From contig CAXTIG010000009.1 in assembly GCA_964244295.1 (NCBI GenBank), positions 62,001 through 126,000 of the forward strand: a DNA stretch of 64,000 nucleotides, given 5' to 3'. Below, piece by piece: positions 25,788 through 34,725 of the stretch. A model generated the notes under the pieces. That model worked only from the letters and a program-made list of their open reading frames with translations, did no database searches and was not told where the DNA came from. Source of the stretch: JAJAZB01 sp964244295 (GTDB taxonomy: Bacteria; Bacteroidota; Bacteroidia; Cytophagales; Spirosomataceae). The number at the start of each line of letters is the position of its first letter. Position 1 is the first letter of the stretch. Position numbers and translations under genes: made by a program.

Positions 25788-26594
25788 ATGACCTACCCCC
25801 TCAAATACCTCTTCAAAGACGCTTACCGCCTGCTGCGCAGCGCCGAGAGTCGCCGCTTGCTGGCGCTGATGGCCCGCTACGCCGATGCCCCGCGTTACCA
25901 GCCCCGGCGGGTGGAAGCGGCGGGTTTCACGCTCGACGTGCCCGACGCGCTCTCGTTCGTGTGGCAGTACAAGGAAATTTTTGTCGATGAATTCTACCGC
26001 TTCGCCACGAACGAAGCCGCGCCGGTGATTTTCGACTGCGGGGCCAACGTGGGCACGAGTGCGCTGTATTTTCGGAAAACCTACCCCGACTCCCGCATCG
26101 TGGCCTTCGAGGCCGACGCGACCATCGCCGATTTTCTACAAAAAAACCTGTCGCAAAACGGCGTGACCGGCGTGGAGGTGGTGCGTAAGGCCGTCTGGAC
26201 CGACGACGCGGGCGTGGACTTCGGCAGCGACGGGGCCGACGGGGCCTCGATTTTTGCCCCAACGCCCAAAATCCGCGTGCCCTCGGTACGCTTCCGCGAC
26301 CGCCTCCGGGCCGAACCCCGGATTGATTTCCTGAAAATGGACATCGAAGGGGCGGAAGCCTACGTGCTACCCGACTGTCGGGGGGCACTGAACCACGTCC
26401 AAAGTATTTTCGTAGAATACCACGCCTACCCCGACCAGCCGCAGAATTTGGGCGAAATCCTGGAGATTCTGCGCGAAGCCGGGTTTCGGTACTACCTCAA
26501 CTCCGCCGTCGACCGGCCCAGCCCGCTGGTCAACCACCGCTACCGGGGCAACGAAGCGATGGATTTGCAGTTGAATGTGTTTGGATACCGGTAA
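25788..26594 (+). CDS. FkbM-family methyltransferase
   Basis: The 268-residue enzyme has the FkbM layout: VIFDCGANVGTSALYF (SAM motif I), RIVAFEADATIADFLQKNL (acidic motif II), AVWTDDAGVDF, and FLKMDIEGAEAYVLPDC. FkbM-type enzymes methylate hydroxyl groups of natural products and, in surface-glycan clusters, sugars. It follows a glycosyltransferase and precedes a second FkbM-like gene, consistent with a methylated polysaccharide. Confidence 0.92.
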   Translation: MTYPLKYLFKDAYRLLRSAESRRLLALMARYADAPRYQPRRVEAAGFTLDVPDALSFVWQYKEIFVDEFYRFATNEAAPVIFDCGANVGTSALYFRKTYPDSRIVAFEADATIADFLQKNLSQNGVTGVEVVRKAVWTDDAGVDFGSDGADGASIFAPTPKIRVPSVRFRDRLRAEPRIDFLKMDIEGAEAYVLPDCRGALNHVQSIFVEYHAYPDQPQNLGEILEILREAGFRYYLNSAVDRPSPLVNHRYRGNEAMDLQLNVFGYR

Positions 26595-26596
26595 AA

Positions 26597-26750
26597 AATT
26601 CCCCCTTTGAATAAATTCCCCCTTTCAAGGGGGGTGCGTAGATTTGTGCGTGGGCAGGGGGATGTTGGCAGGAGGCGCGAAGACATCCCCCTCCCACCGC
26701 ACAAATCTACGCACCAATTCCATTGTGGCCCCCTTGAAAGGGGGAAGTTT
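26597..26750. repeat. Nested palindrome in three segments
   Basis: The outer part pairs TTCCCCCTTTCAAGGGGG-type arms at about 26613-26634 and 26729-26750. The middle stem GTGCGTAGATTTGTGCG (26634-26650) pairs perfectly with 26698-26714, and the inner stem 26651-26665 with 26683-26696. It ends directly at the ATG of the next gene, so it forms its whole 5' leader. Confidence 0.8.
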
Positions 26751-27701
26751 ATGCTCGATCACCTTCTTTCCCGCCCGGAATTCAAAGACCATCCCCCCGT
26801 GCTCATCGACGTGGGGGCTTCGGGGCAAATTCATGCCCCCTGGCGGAAGCTGGCAAAGTACGCCGTGTGCCTGGCCTTCGACGCCGACGAGCGTGATTTT
26901 GGGTACGTCACCGACGAATCGGGGAAGTACCGGAAATTGGTCGTGTACAACTGCATCGTCTCGGATAAAGCGGCCAATAAATCCGACTTTTACCTCACCC
27001 GCTCGCCGCACTGCTCCAGCCTGCTCGAACCCGACCTCCGCGACGTGCGCCACACCGCCTGGGGCGAGCGCTTCGAGGTAGAGAAAGTGGTGCAACTACG
27101 CACGGTGGACCTGGCTTCGGTACTGGAAGAACTTAAAATTGAAGTGGTCGACTGGTTCAAAACCGATTCCCAGGGCCTGGATTTGCGGTTGTTTAAAAAC
27201 CTGGGCGAAGCCCGAATGCGCCGGGTGCTCTGCGCCGAATTCGAGCCGGGGCTGATGAGCGTGTACCACGGCGAGGACAAACTCCACGCCCTGCTCCGGT
27301 TTATGGACGAACGGGGCACCCACTGGCTCAGCGACCTGCGAGTGCGGGGTTCGCAGCGTATCAGCCCGGCCACGTTGCGGCAACTTTCTTCCCAAAAATT
27401 CATTCAAAAATTCCTTCATTTTTCGCAAAAAACCAGTCCGGGTTGGGGTGAATTGGTGTACCTCACCCGCTTCGAGTCCGCCGACTTTTCGCTGCGCGAT
27501 TTTCTGCTGGGCTACGTGTTTGCAGTGATCAACGGGCAGTACGGTTTCGCCCTCGAACTGGCCCAACACGCCCAAACCCGTTTCCCCGCCGACCCCGATT
27601 TTAAAAAAATGCAAGCCTACGCCCGCCGCCGCCTCTGGCTCCGGGTGCTGGGCCTGGGATTCTGGCCGGCTGTCAAGCAGAAACTGGGGATGAAAGGCTA
27701 A
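26751..27701 (+). CDS. FkbM-like methyltransferase
   Basis: ATG 26751 is chosen since the in-frame upstream codons (from 26607) are palindrome sequence. The 316-residue protein has VLIDVGASGQIHAPW (SAM loop), CLAFDADERDF (acidic strand), NCIVSDKAANKSDFY, and WFKTDSQGLDLRLFKNL, where the FkbM family has KMDIEG. The C-terminal 80 residues are helical and without a known domain. It likely methylates a glycan component like its neighbour, but the divergence makes this less certain. Confidence 0.75.
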   Translation: MLDHLLSRPEFKDHPPVLIDVGASGQIHAPWRKLAKYAVCLAFDADERDFGYVTDESGKYRKLVVYNCIVSDKAANKSDFYLTRSPHCSSLLEPDLRDVRHTAWGERFEVEKVVQLRTVDLASVLEELKIEVVDWFKTDSQGLDLRLFKNLGEARMRRVLCAEFEPGLMSVYHGEDKLHALLRFMDERGTHWLSDLRVRGSQRISPATLRQLSSQKFIQKFLHFSQKTSPGWGELVYLTRFESADFSLRDFLLGYVFAVINGQYGFALELAQHAQTRFPADPDFKKMQAYARRRLWLRVLGLGFWPAVKQKLGMKG

Positions 27702-27723
27702 CTGATTTTGTCACCTCCCAGTC

Positions 27724-27825
27724 TGTCATCCCGACGCAGGAGGGATCTCGTTCGAGTACCGAACCAGTGGCTACCGGCAATAAGTCTAGAAAGGCCAACG
27801 AGATCCCTCCTGCGTCGGGATGACA
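27724..27825. repeat. TGTCATCCCGA-type palindrome, perfect 29-bp arms
   Basis: Arms 27724-27752 and 27797-27825 are exact complements. The right arm contains the ATG (27820) used by the following glycosyltransferase. Confidence 0.9.
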
Positions 27826-29112
27826 ACCCCCCAACCCCCCAACCCTTTGCGAGTAACGCTCCTCAACACCAACGATTCCGGCGGCGCGGGTGTCGCTTCG
27901 CGGCGACTGCTGGCGGCTTTGCGGGCGCAGGGCACCGAGGCGCATTTGTTGTTGTACGAAGCCGCCCGTTCGTACCCCGGCGTGGTGCCGCTGGCCTTTA
28001 CGCCCAATGAGCGGCGGCTGGCGATGGCGCGATTTGTGCTCGAACGGGCCACCTTCCTGCCCTACGAGCGCGACGCCTCGGTGCGCTGGGCCTTTTCGCC
28101 CGCCCAGGTAGGTGCCGACTTAAGTCGGCATCCACTCATCCGGCAGGCGGAAGTGCTGCACCTGCACTGGGTCAATTTCGGATTTTTGTCGATTCGCGGC
28201 ATCGGGAAATTGCTCCGCCTGGGTAAGCCGGTGGTCTGGACGCTGCACGATATGTGGCCCTTCACGGGCGGCTGCCATTACAGCCGGGGTTGCGAGCGGT
28301 TCAAAACCCACTGCGGGCAGTGCCCGTTTTTGCGTTTCCCCGGTGAGCGGGATTTGTCTTTTCGGCGGTTTGCGAAAAAAATAGAGGCGTACCGCACCGC
28401 GCCCCTCACGGTCGTGGCGTGCAGCGAGTGGCTGGCCGGACAGGCTCGGCAAAGCGCCCTGTTCGAGGGTGTGCAGGTGTTAAGCATTCCCAATCCCATC
28501 GACACGAACGTTTGGCAACCCACCGACCGCGCCGCCGCCCGAAAATCGCTCGGCTTGCCGCTGGACAAGCCGCTGTTGCTCTTCGGAGCAGCCAAACTGG
28601 CCGACGTTCGGAAGGGTTTTGCCCCGCTGGTCGAGGCCTTGCAGCGGATTAAAACCGGTTGGCCTGCCGGGGCAACGGAACCAGCGTTGGTGGTTTTTGG
28701 AAAATCCGACCCAACGGCGCTGGCGCGGGTGCCGTTTCGGGTACACGACCTGGGCCTGCTTTCGTCAGACTCCAACTTAGTGGCCGCCTACAACGCCGCC
28801 GACGCACTGGCCGTGCCCTCGCTGGAAGACAACCTACCCAACACGGTGATGGAAAGCCTGACCTGCGGCACGCCGGTCGTGGCCTTCGCTACGGGGGGTA
28901 TTCCCGAAATGATTCAACACCGAAAAACCGGCTGGCTCGCCCCGCCGGGCGACGTGGCTGGGTTGGCCGACGGGTTGAACTGGATTTTTTCGGAAAAACA
29001 ACCGGAAGCCTTGCGCGAAGCAGCGCGGGCGTTTGCGGTGGAAAATTACGCCGAGATGGGGGTGGCGGCGCAGTACGTGGAAGTTTACAAGCAGGCGAAG
29101 GGGGAAAGGTGA
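27820..29112 (+). CDS. Family 4-type (GT-B) glycosyltransferase
   Basis: The 430-residue GT-B enzyme shows LRVTLLNTNDSGGAGVASRRLL, WTLHDMWPFTGGCHYSRGC with a Cys-rich loop, and the retaining EX7E region SLEDNLPNTVMESLTCGTPVVAF. This type is common in Bacteroidota capsule and exopolysaccharide clusters. The apparent ATG lies in the palindrome arm (GGGATGACA); TTG 27846 directly before LRVTLLN is an alternative that would remove a Pro-rich start. It retains the donor sugar configuration; donor unknown. Confidence 0.9.
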   Translation: MTTPQPPNPLRVTLLNTNDSGGAGVASRRLLAALRAQGTEAHLLLYEAARSYPGVVPLAFTPNERRLAMARFVLERATFLPYERDASVRWAFSPAQVGADLSRHPLIRQAEVLHLHWVNFGFLSIRGIGKLLRLGKPVVWTLHDMWPFTGGCHYSRGCERFKTHCGQCPFLRFPGERDLSFRRFAKKIEAYRTAPLTVVACSEWLAGQARQSALFEGVQVLSIPNPIDTNVWQPTDRAAARKSLGLPLDKPLLLFGAAKLADVRKGFAPLVEALQRIKTGWPAGATEPALVVFGKSDPTALARVPFRVHDLGLLSSDSNLVAAYNAADALAVPSLEDNLPNTVMESLTCGTPVVAFATGGIPEMIQHRKTGWLAPPGDVAGLADGLNWIFSEKQPEALREAARAFAVENYAEMGVAAQYVEVYKQAKGER

Positions 29113-29116
29113 GAAC

Positions 29117-29151
29117 CTCACTTTTCACTTTTCACTTTTCACTTTTCACTT
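29117..29151. repeat. TTTTCAC heptamer array between two glycosyltransferase genes
   Basis: About five direct copies of the 7-base unit CTTTTCA fill the gap and run into the TTG start of the next gene. The same unit is found in two signal-peptide coding regions (16814-16843 and 52794-52832). Confidence 0.85.
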
Positions 29152-29905
29152 GAAACTCACCCTCATCACCGTCACCTACCACGCCGAAGCGGTCTTGGAA
29201 CGCACGCTGCAAAGTGTGTTGCGGCAAACGGCGCGGGCCGACGTGGAGTACCTGGTCATCGACGGAGCCTCCAAAGACGGCACGCTCGACATTCTAAAAA
29301 ACTACGAATCCGTCGTGTCCCGCGTCATCTCCAGCCCCGATCGGGGCATTTACGACGCCATGAACAAGGGCCTGGCGCTTGCCACTGGCGAGTACGTCTG
29401 GTTTCTCAACGCGGGCGACGAACTTTTCGACGAAAGCACCTTCGCCCGGTTTCTTGAGAAAATACCCGAAAACGCCGACGTATACTACGGCGACGCGCTC
29501 TACGTCCGCGACGACGGTTCGGCCATCGGCCTGCGCAGCGAAGTCACGCCGCACCGGTTGCCCGCCCGGGCCACCTGGCGCGATTTCCGCCGGGGGATGG
29601 TGATTTGCCACCAATCGTTCGTGATGCGGCGGAACCTGGCCCCGCCATTCCGATTAGACCACCCCTACAGCGCCGACATCGACTGGGAAATTCGTTGTTT
29701 GAAAGCCGCCCGGAAGGTGGTCAACCTGGGGGTGCCGCTGTCGCGCTACCTGGTCGGTGGGTTTTCGGTCAAAAACCTGCGGGCTTCGCTGCTCGACCGC
29801 TACGTGATTTTGCGGGAACATTTCGGGCTGCTGCCAAATCTGGCTAACCACGCCCGCATTTTCTGGCGGGGCTTCTGGTTTGCGCGGGGGAAGAAGTATT
29901 GGTAG
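29150..29905 (+). CDS. Family 2 glycosyltransferase (WcaA-like)
   Basis: There is no ATG at the family start; TTG 29150 gives LKLTLITVTYHAEAVLERTLQSVL, the usual N-terminus. The frame upstream (to 29033) runs through the heptamer array and the preceding gene. The 252-residue enzyme has VIDGASKDGTLDIL, SSPDRGIYDAMNKGL and WFLNAGDELFDE, the standard set of small GT2 enzymes of colanic-acid type clusters. It is the last gene of the rightward glycan cluster. Confidence 0.88.
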   Translation: MKLTLITVTYHAEAVLERTLQSVLRQTARADVEYLVIDGASKDGTLDILKNYESVVSRVISSPDRGIYDAMNKGLALATGEYVWFLNAGDELFDESTFARFLEKIPENADVYYGDALYVRDDGSAIGLRSEVTPHRLPARATWRDFRRGMVICHQSFVMRRNLAPPFRLDHPYSADIDWEIRCLKAARKVVNLGVPLSRYLVGGFSVKNLRASLLDRYVILREHFGLLPNLANHARIFWRGFWFARGKKYW

Positions 29906-29919
29906 AAGCCTTTCCCATA

Positions 29920-30044
29920 GGCTGTTATCCCGACGGAGGAGGGATCTTGCTGGCCTGCCGGGTAGTCGGTTGTTGGCTACCGTTCTGCTACCGATAAATT
30001 ACGCGATGGGCCAACGAGATCCCTCCTCCGTCGGGATGACAGCC
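29920..30044. repeat. TGTCATCCCGA-type palindrome
   Basis: Arms 29920-29955 and 30009-30044 pair at 33 of 36 positions. The loop contains GGCTACCG, also seen in the loops near 19.95 and 27.77 kb. It lies between the convergent glycan cluster and TrpF-like gene ends. Confidence 0.87.
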
Positions 30045-30050
30045 CACAAG

Positions 30051-30698
30051 TCATCGTTTGACTTCCTTCGCAAACGCCCTCAACTTCGCTCCGTCCAACT
30101 TCCCACCCCTCCGCACCCCGCTGCATACGTCGATGCCGAAGGGATTGACGGTGTCGATAGCTTGCCGGATGTTGCCGATGTTCAACCCTCCGGCCAGAAA
30201 AACCGGAACGCCGCTTTGCTCCACGATTTTCCGGCTCACGGCCCAGTTGTGAACGCGGCCCGTGCCGCCCAGTTCCTTCACGGCCAGGGTAGGATTGCCG
30301 CTGTCGAGCAGCAGGGCATCGACGTGGGGCGCGGCGGCGAGGGCCTCGTCGAGTTGGTGCTCGTCGAGGACGTGCAGCACCTGCACCAATTTCAAGGCGG
30401 GAAAGGCTTCGCGGAGGTGGGCGTACACGCCCGGTTCGACGGCATCCACGAGTTGCAGCGTGGTTGGGTGTACCCGCCGAACGTGAGCGGTGAGCGCCTC
30501 GGTGCTAGTTTCACTCGTGAGTAAAAACGTGGCGACCGGTGGTGGCGTCAGCCGGGCGATGTGCGCCGAAAGCGCGTCGTCGATGACCCCCGGCCCGCTG
30601 GGCATCGGGCCAACCAAGCCGAGCGCATCGGCCCCGGCGGCAACGGCGAGCCGGGCTTCTTCGGGGGAAGAAATGCAGCAGACTTTGAGGCGAGTCAT
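30051..30698 (-). CDS. Phosphoribosylanthranilate isomerase-like protein (TrpF-like)
   Basis: ATG 30698 (MTRLKVCCISSPEEARLAV) matches the TrpF N-terminus. The 215-residue TIM barrel has LLLDSGNPTLAVKELGGTGRVHNW (Asp of the catalytic pair), FLAGGLNIGNIRQAI and DVCSGVRRGG, the phosphate-binding end. The usual KICG with catalytic Cys reads KVCC here, and SGVE reads SGVR, so it may be a diverged paralogue. No other tryptophan genes are nearby. TrpF isomerises phosphoribosylanthranilate in tryptophan synthesis; this copy may have another substrate. Confidence 0.72.
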   Translation of the reverse strand: MTRLKVCCISSPEEARLAVAAGADALGLVGPMPSGPGVIDDALSAHIARLTPPPVATFLLTSETSTEALTAHVRRVHPTTLQLVDAVEPGVYAHLREAFPALKLVQVLHVLDEHQLDEALAAAPHVDALLLDSGNPTLAVKELGGTGRVHNWAVSRKIVEQSGVPVFLAGGLNIGNIRQAIDTVNPFGIDVCSGVRRGGKLDGAKLRAFAKEVKR

Positions 30699-30706
30699 TC
30701 TAATTT

Positions 30707-30759
30707 TTGTCATCCTGAAACGGGAACGGTAGGCCGACAAGGTCCTTTCAGGATGACAA
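30707..30759. repeat. 14-bp perfect hairpin (TTGTCATCCTGAAA)
   Basis: Arms 30707-30720 and 30746-30759 are exact complements. It sits between the YfhO stop and the TrpF-like start. Confidence 0.85.
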
Positions 30760-30767
30760 CGTTTTTG

Positions 30768-33239
30768 TTAATTCCGCCGCCCCTCCAACACCACCGCCCC
30801 GACTACAAAAATCACCAGCAAAATACTGGAAATCAAGTCGATCGTGTGGCCGACACTGACGGCAGCGGGAGCGAATTTAAATTCGATGGTGTGGGTTCCG
30901 GCGGGCACGACCATTGCCCGGAGCAGGTAGTTGGCGCGGAAGTGCGGGGTTTCCTTGCCATCGACAAACGCCTTCCAATCTTCGTTCCCCCGGTAGTAGA
31001 TTTCCGAGAAAACGGCCAGTTGGGGGCTGGTGGTCGTGCTTTGGTAGGTCAGCGCGTTGGGCTTGTAGGCGGTGAGGGCGATGCGGTTGGCGGCGCTGTC
31101 GGGCGTGATGGTTAGGCCGTTGAGGAATGACTCAAAACGTTTGTCGACCAGCGCCGTGTTGCGGGGGTTGAAGGTGCCCAGAGCGGCCATTTCTTCGTCG
31201 GCCTTCGCCACGAGTTTGTAGTCGCGCACGAACCAGGCGTTGCCGAGCGCTTCGGGATTTTGCTGGACGACGGGCTGGTTGGTCTGCGGATTTTGCAGGA
31301 TAAAATACTTGGTGTTCAACATATTGAGCACCTGCACGTTGGGCGGATTTTTGCCCAACTGGTTCTCCACCACTTCCTGAAAGCGCTTCAACTTGGCCCC
31401 GTGGTAGCCCCCCACCGACTTGTGGTAGTAGCTGGCGTGGGCGTCCTGGAAGGTACTCGTCGAATTATCGAACACCCGGTAGCTCAGGCCTTTGTCCTTC
31501 AAAATTTCCTCGTCGGCGGGGGTGGGGGCGTACACGCCTTCCTGGGCGGTTTGTTTCGAGACGAAGTCGTCGTTATTCAGCACGCGTTTGTCCACCAAAA
31601 AGAAATCGCCCAGCGTGAGCAGCGTCAGGGCGGGCAGCAACACGGCGGCTTTGAGGCGGTTGGTCACGAAGGCCCAGATGCCGCCCGCCGCGAGCAAAAT
31701 CAGAATCAGCGAGCGAAAGGCGTCGCCGCGCACCAGGCTTTCGCGGTCTTGCCGGAGGGGTTCGATAAATTGATTGGCCGCGTCGGGCGAACCGAAAATC
31801 TGTCCCAACGTAGCCGCGTCGTTCTCCCCCTGGAAGGTCAGGAACACGCCCGGAATCAGGGCCATAAGCAGCGCGAAACCACCCGTGAGGCCGAGGCTGA
31901 TGAGGAAGGGACGTTTCAACGCGGCCCAGGTTGGCTTATTTTCAACAATCGTTTTCAAGGCCAGTACCGCCCCGGCTGCGAAGAAGAATTGAATGACCGA
32001 GAGCAGCATGGTAATCGCCCGGAACTTGTTGTAGGCCGGGAAATACTCGAAAAACAGGTCGTTGAGCAGCGGGAAGTTTTTCCCCCAGGAAAGCATCAGG
32101 TACAGCGCTGCCATGCCCAGCAGCCACCAGCGAATCCGGTCTTTGATGATGAAACAACCCAGCACGAAGAGAAACAAAATGATAGCCCCGGCGTAGGCCA
32201 TGCCCGACGTACTCGGTTGGTCGCCGAAGTACATCGGGACGTATTTTTCGACAATCTGCCGGGCGTTGGCAGCGTCTATCCCCTGCTGGCTGAGGGCTTT
32301 GTACGTGGCCGATTTGGTAGTGAGGCCGCCGTTGGACAAGCCGCCGGAAAAGCCCGGAATCAGCAGCGTAAAGCTTTCGGCTTTGCCGTAACTCCAGTTG
32401 AAGGCGTAGTCGCGATCGAGGCCCTGTTGGGCGCTGGCCGTGGAGCCGCTGGTTTTGGCCGTCAGTTCCGACTTGCCCCGCATGCTCTCGCCCGAATATT
32501 CCTGGGTCGTCCAGAGCCGGGTGGCGTGGGTGCCCACGGCAATGCCCGCGCCCAGCGCCAGCGCCGCGCAACCCAGCGTGAAGGATTTCACGCGGCCTTC
32601 GCGAAACGCGGCGACGGCTTCGATGACGCCCAAAACCGCCAGCGCGATGAAGGTGTAGTAGGTAATCTGGACGTGGTTGCCGTAGAGATTCAGCGCCAGA
32701 AACAAGGCCAGCACGGCCCCGCCCAGCAGCGCCCGCCCCCGAAACGCCCACAGCGCCCCGGCCAGAATGCCCGGCACGTAGGCCAGGGCGATGATTTTCG
32801 ACATGTGACCCGCCTCGATGTACATCACGTTGTAGGTCGTGAAGGCAAAGGCCACCGAGCCGAGGACGGCCAGCCAGCCCCGCGCCCGCAGCGCGAGCAA
32901 AAACACGTACATCCCCAGCATCATCATAAACAGATTGCCGATGGGTTCGGGCAGCACGCCGGGCAGGCGACCAAGCCGGGTGCTGAGGCTCTGGGGGTAA
33001 TCGGCGACGATGAGGTAGGCGGGCATTCCGCCAAACATGGAGTTGGTCCAGGCCGACCACTCGCCGGTTTGTTCGTGAAACTGCTTTACCTCGCGAGCGG
33101 CCGACTGCGCCTGGATGGCGTCGTGCTGGGCGAGGCGCTTGCCCTGCAACGCGGGCGGGGCGTACAAACCAGCGATGAGTAGGAAGCCGAGGATGACGTA
33201 GAGATGGGGGAGTAACCGCTTGAAATCGAAGGAGCGCAT
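30768..33239 (-). CDS. YfhO-family large membrane protein
   Basis: ATG 33239 (MRSFDFKRLLPHLYVILGFLLIAG) is preferred over 33278. The 823-residue protein has a dozen or more hydrophobic helices in its first 560 residues, then a large soluble C-terminal domain and a last helix (HTIDLISSILLVIFVVGAVVL). Motifs such as AWTNSMFGGMPAYL and WSYGKAESFTLLIPGFSGG match YfhO proteins of Bacteroidota. YfhO in Gram-positives is linked to glycosylation of lipoteichoic acid by a GT-C type fold. It probably handles a lipid-linked sugar here, which fits the nearby glycan cluster, but this is inference. Confidence 0.88.
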   Translation of the reverse strand: MRSFDFKRLLPHLYVILGFLLIAGLYAPPALQGKRLAQHDAIQAQSAAREVKQFHEQTGEWSAWTNSMFGGMPAYLIVADYPQSLSTRLGRLPGVLPEPIGNLFMMMLGMYVFLLALRARGWLAVLGSVAFAFTTYNVMYIEAGHMSKIIALAYVPGILAGALWAFRGRALLGGAVLALFLALNLYGNHVQITYYTFIALAVLGVIEAVAAFREGRVKSFTLGCAALALGAGIAVGTHATRLWTTQEYSGESMRGKSELTAKTSGSTASAQQGLDRDYAFNWSYGKAESFTLLIPGFSGGLSNGGLTTKSATYKALSQQGIDAANARQIVEKYVPMYFGDQPSTSGMAYAGAIILFLFVLGCFIIKDRIRWWLLGMAALYLMLSWGKNFPLLNDLFFEYFPAYNKFRAITMLLSVIQFFFAAGAVLALKTIVENKPTWAALKRPFLISLGLTGGFALLMALIPGVFLTFQGENDAATLGQIFGSPDAANQFIEPLRQDRESLVRGDAFRSLILILLAAGGIWAFVTNRLKAAVLLPALTLLTLGDFFLVDKRVLNNDDFVSKQTAQEGVYAPTPADEEILKDKGLSYRVFDNSTSTFQDAHASYYHKSVGGYHGAKLKRFQEVVENQLGKNPPNVQVLNMLNTKYFILQNPQTNQPVVQQNPEALGNAWFVRDYKLVAKADEEMAALGTFNPRNTALVDKRFESFLNGLTITPDSAANRIALTAYKPNALTYQSTTTSPQLAVFSEIYYRGNEDWKAFVDGKETPHFRANYLLRAMVVPAGTHTIEFKFAPAAVSVGHTIDLISSILLVIFVVGAVVLEGRRN

Positions 33240-33289
33240 GGGGTGGGGAAAGGCAATAAACCGCCGGAACGACTCCAACGGAACGGCGG

Positions 33290-33297
33290 CAAAGATA
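33290..33297 (-). promoter_or_regulatory. Candidate -7 element for yfhO-like gene
   Basis: The minus strand reads TATCTTTG (TAnnTTTG), about 50 bases before the start at 33239. Confidence 0.4.
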
Positions 33298-33481
33298 GAG
33301 AAATTACGGGATGGGGTCAGTGCAAAGCCCCTCCGGCGTCATTGCGAGCGGAGAATGAAAGAGCCAGCGAAGCGAGAACTTTCGTTCGGAGCGAAGCAAT
33401 TCCCACCCGAAGACCGAAAGCGCCATCAACAAAAACCGGTATCGCACGAATCTTTCTTGGTCTTCGGGTGGGGATTGCTTC

Positions 33482-34624
33482 CAGGGCAAACGCATGAATT
33501 GATACATTGGTAAGTACGGGCTAAACCTGGCTCCATGAGCCAGCCTATCCGCGATTAGTTTCTCCAGGTAGAGGATTTTCGCCAAGCCAAGAAAAGGGTA
33601 CCTATGGCTTAACCGACATTCTGCTGATGGGTCTGTGTACCTAAGGTTTGATGGACGTTTCGAGGGGACTCCCCGCCCGCGACACCTTCAACCGGGGGTG
33701 TTTCACCTACTGGACCCAAAGGCCCTTAGGGAGTGTCTCACCCAGCATGGCAAGGCGATAGTGGGGGTATTGAGCGAGAAACAGAGTTGTCTCGATGGCA
33801 AGAAATTGAACGGGGGGAGTCCCCACCGTCAGGGCAATACGGGCTTGTACCTCGTCAATGCCTGGGTGAGCGAAAATCGTCTGTGCCTGGGTCAGCACCG
33901 GGTGGAGAACAAAAGCAACGACGGGCAAGCCCTGCGGCCGCTGCTGGCTCAACTCGAGTGGGGCGAAGCCATCGTCACCCTTGACGCAGCGGGCTGTCGA
34001 CCGGCGGCAGCCCAAGCCAGTATCGACCAAAACGGACACTCCCTGCGGGCCCTGAAAGCCAAGCAGGAAAGCCTTTGGGAGGAGGTGAGTTGTGTTTTCA
34101 AGGCCAGCAACGGCACCTGCTCGGAGGAGACTTGGCCCTACAGCCGGGAACGCTTCGAGCGGCACGCCGCCGGGCAGCGCCGGTGCTGGATTCTGCCCGC
34201 CAGGGAGCATCTTCAGAGGGCCTTTATCGAACCCTGGCCGGGGCTGCAAACGGTCGTTAACGTGGAGGCCCGACGGCGGGTTAGGGGGGAGTTGCGGGAA
34301 GAAGTACGCCACTACATTAGGGAGGAAGAAGAAACCAATCCGGTGTATTACAGCAAATTAGTCAGAGGGCAGTGGGGCATCGAAACCCACGTGCACTGGC
34401 CCTTAGCGGTGACCTTCAACCGGAGCGGCGGACCGTGAAGATGCCTGCCGGGTGCGTAAAGGCAAGGGGCCGGAGAACCTGTCGACCGACCTTACGCCAG
34501 TTGGCCTTAGGAATCCTCACCCAGCACGAGGACAAATTGAGTGTACAAAAAAGACGGGTGAAGGCGGCTTTCGACCTCGACTACCTCAAAAAGGGCATCA
34601 CCTGACCTGCATACGTTTGCCCTG
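33482..34624 (+). mobile_element. ISAs1-family insertion sequence, inactive
   Basis: Terminal inverted repeats start CAGGGCAAACG (33482) and end CGTTTGCCCTG (34624), extending to 15 bases with one mismatch. The flanks carry a 9-base direct duplication GATTGCTTC (33473-33481 and 34625-34633). The length is 1143 bp and the encoded transposase is broken, so the copy cannot move by itself. The exact duplication shows it transposed here rather than arriving with a larger block. Confidence 0.9.
33535..34605 (+). pseudogene. ISAs1-family transposase (H-repeat type), disrupted
   Basis: The remnant starts MSQPIRD followed by a TAG (33556), then VEDFRQAKK and, after a frame change, GLTDILLMGLCT. The main frame (33635-34438) holds the DDE core: LDGKKLNG (first Asp), VTLDAAGC (second Asp) and GIETHVHW (Glu). 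After a further shift the C-terminus continues as VRKGKGPENLST and LRQLALGILTQHED, ending at TGA 34603-34605. Part of the N-terminal associated domain is missing. At least one nonsense codon and two or three frameshifts or deletions make it a clear pseudogene. Confidence 0.88.
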
Positions 34625-34725
34625 GATTGCTTCGCTCCGGCAGGCAAACCTCGCTTCGCTCGTTCGCCTGCCTCCGCTCGCAATGACGCGCTTGGGACAT
34701 GGTGAACGGCCTGTTGGATGTAAAC

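Larger units (their letters stand above)
33337..34688. repeat. Branched palindromic element, copy 3, split by an insertion sequence
   Basis: Outer arms 33337-33353 and 34672-34688 are exact 17-base complements. The central left arm (33387-33415) pairs with a right arm that is broken at 33481 and resumes at 34634. Left hairpin GAATGAAAG...CTTTCGTTC and right hairpin GGCAGGC...GCCTGCC are kept. Removing 33482-34633 restores the same layout as the other copies. Confidence 0.85.

Noticed and set aside
29117..29151. Possible CRISPR or phase-variable tract from heptamer repeats
   Set aside because: Units are contiguous 7-mers without spacers and no cas genes are present. Phase variation is possible but there is no evidence of an affected frame.
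31260..33182. Long open frame of 640 codons antisense to the YfhO-like gene
   Set aside because: It is a GC-rich shadow with Gln/His/Arg-rich low-complexity translation; the minus-strand YfhO frame has clear membrane helices and family motifs.
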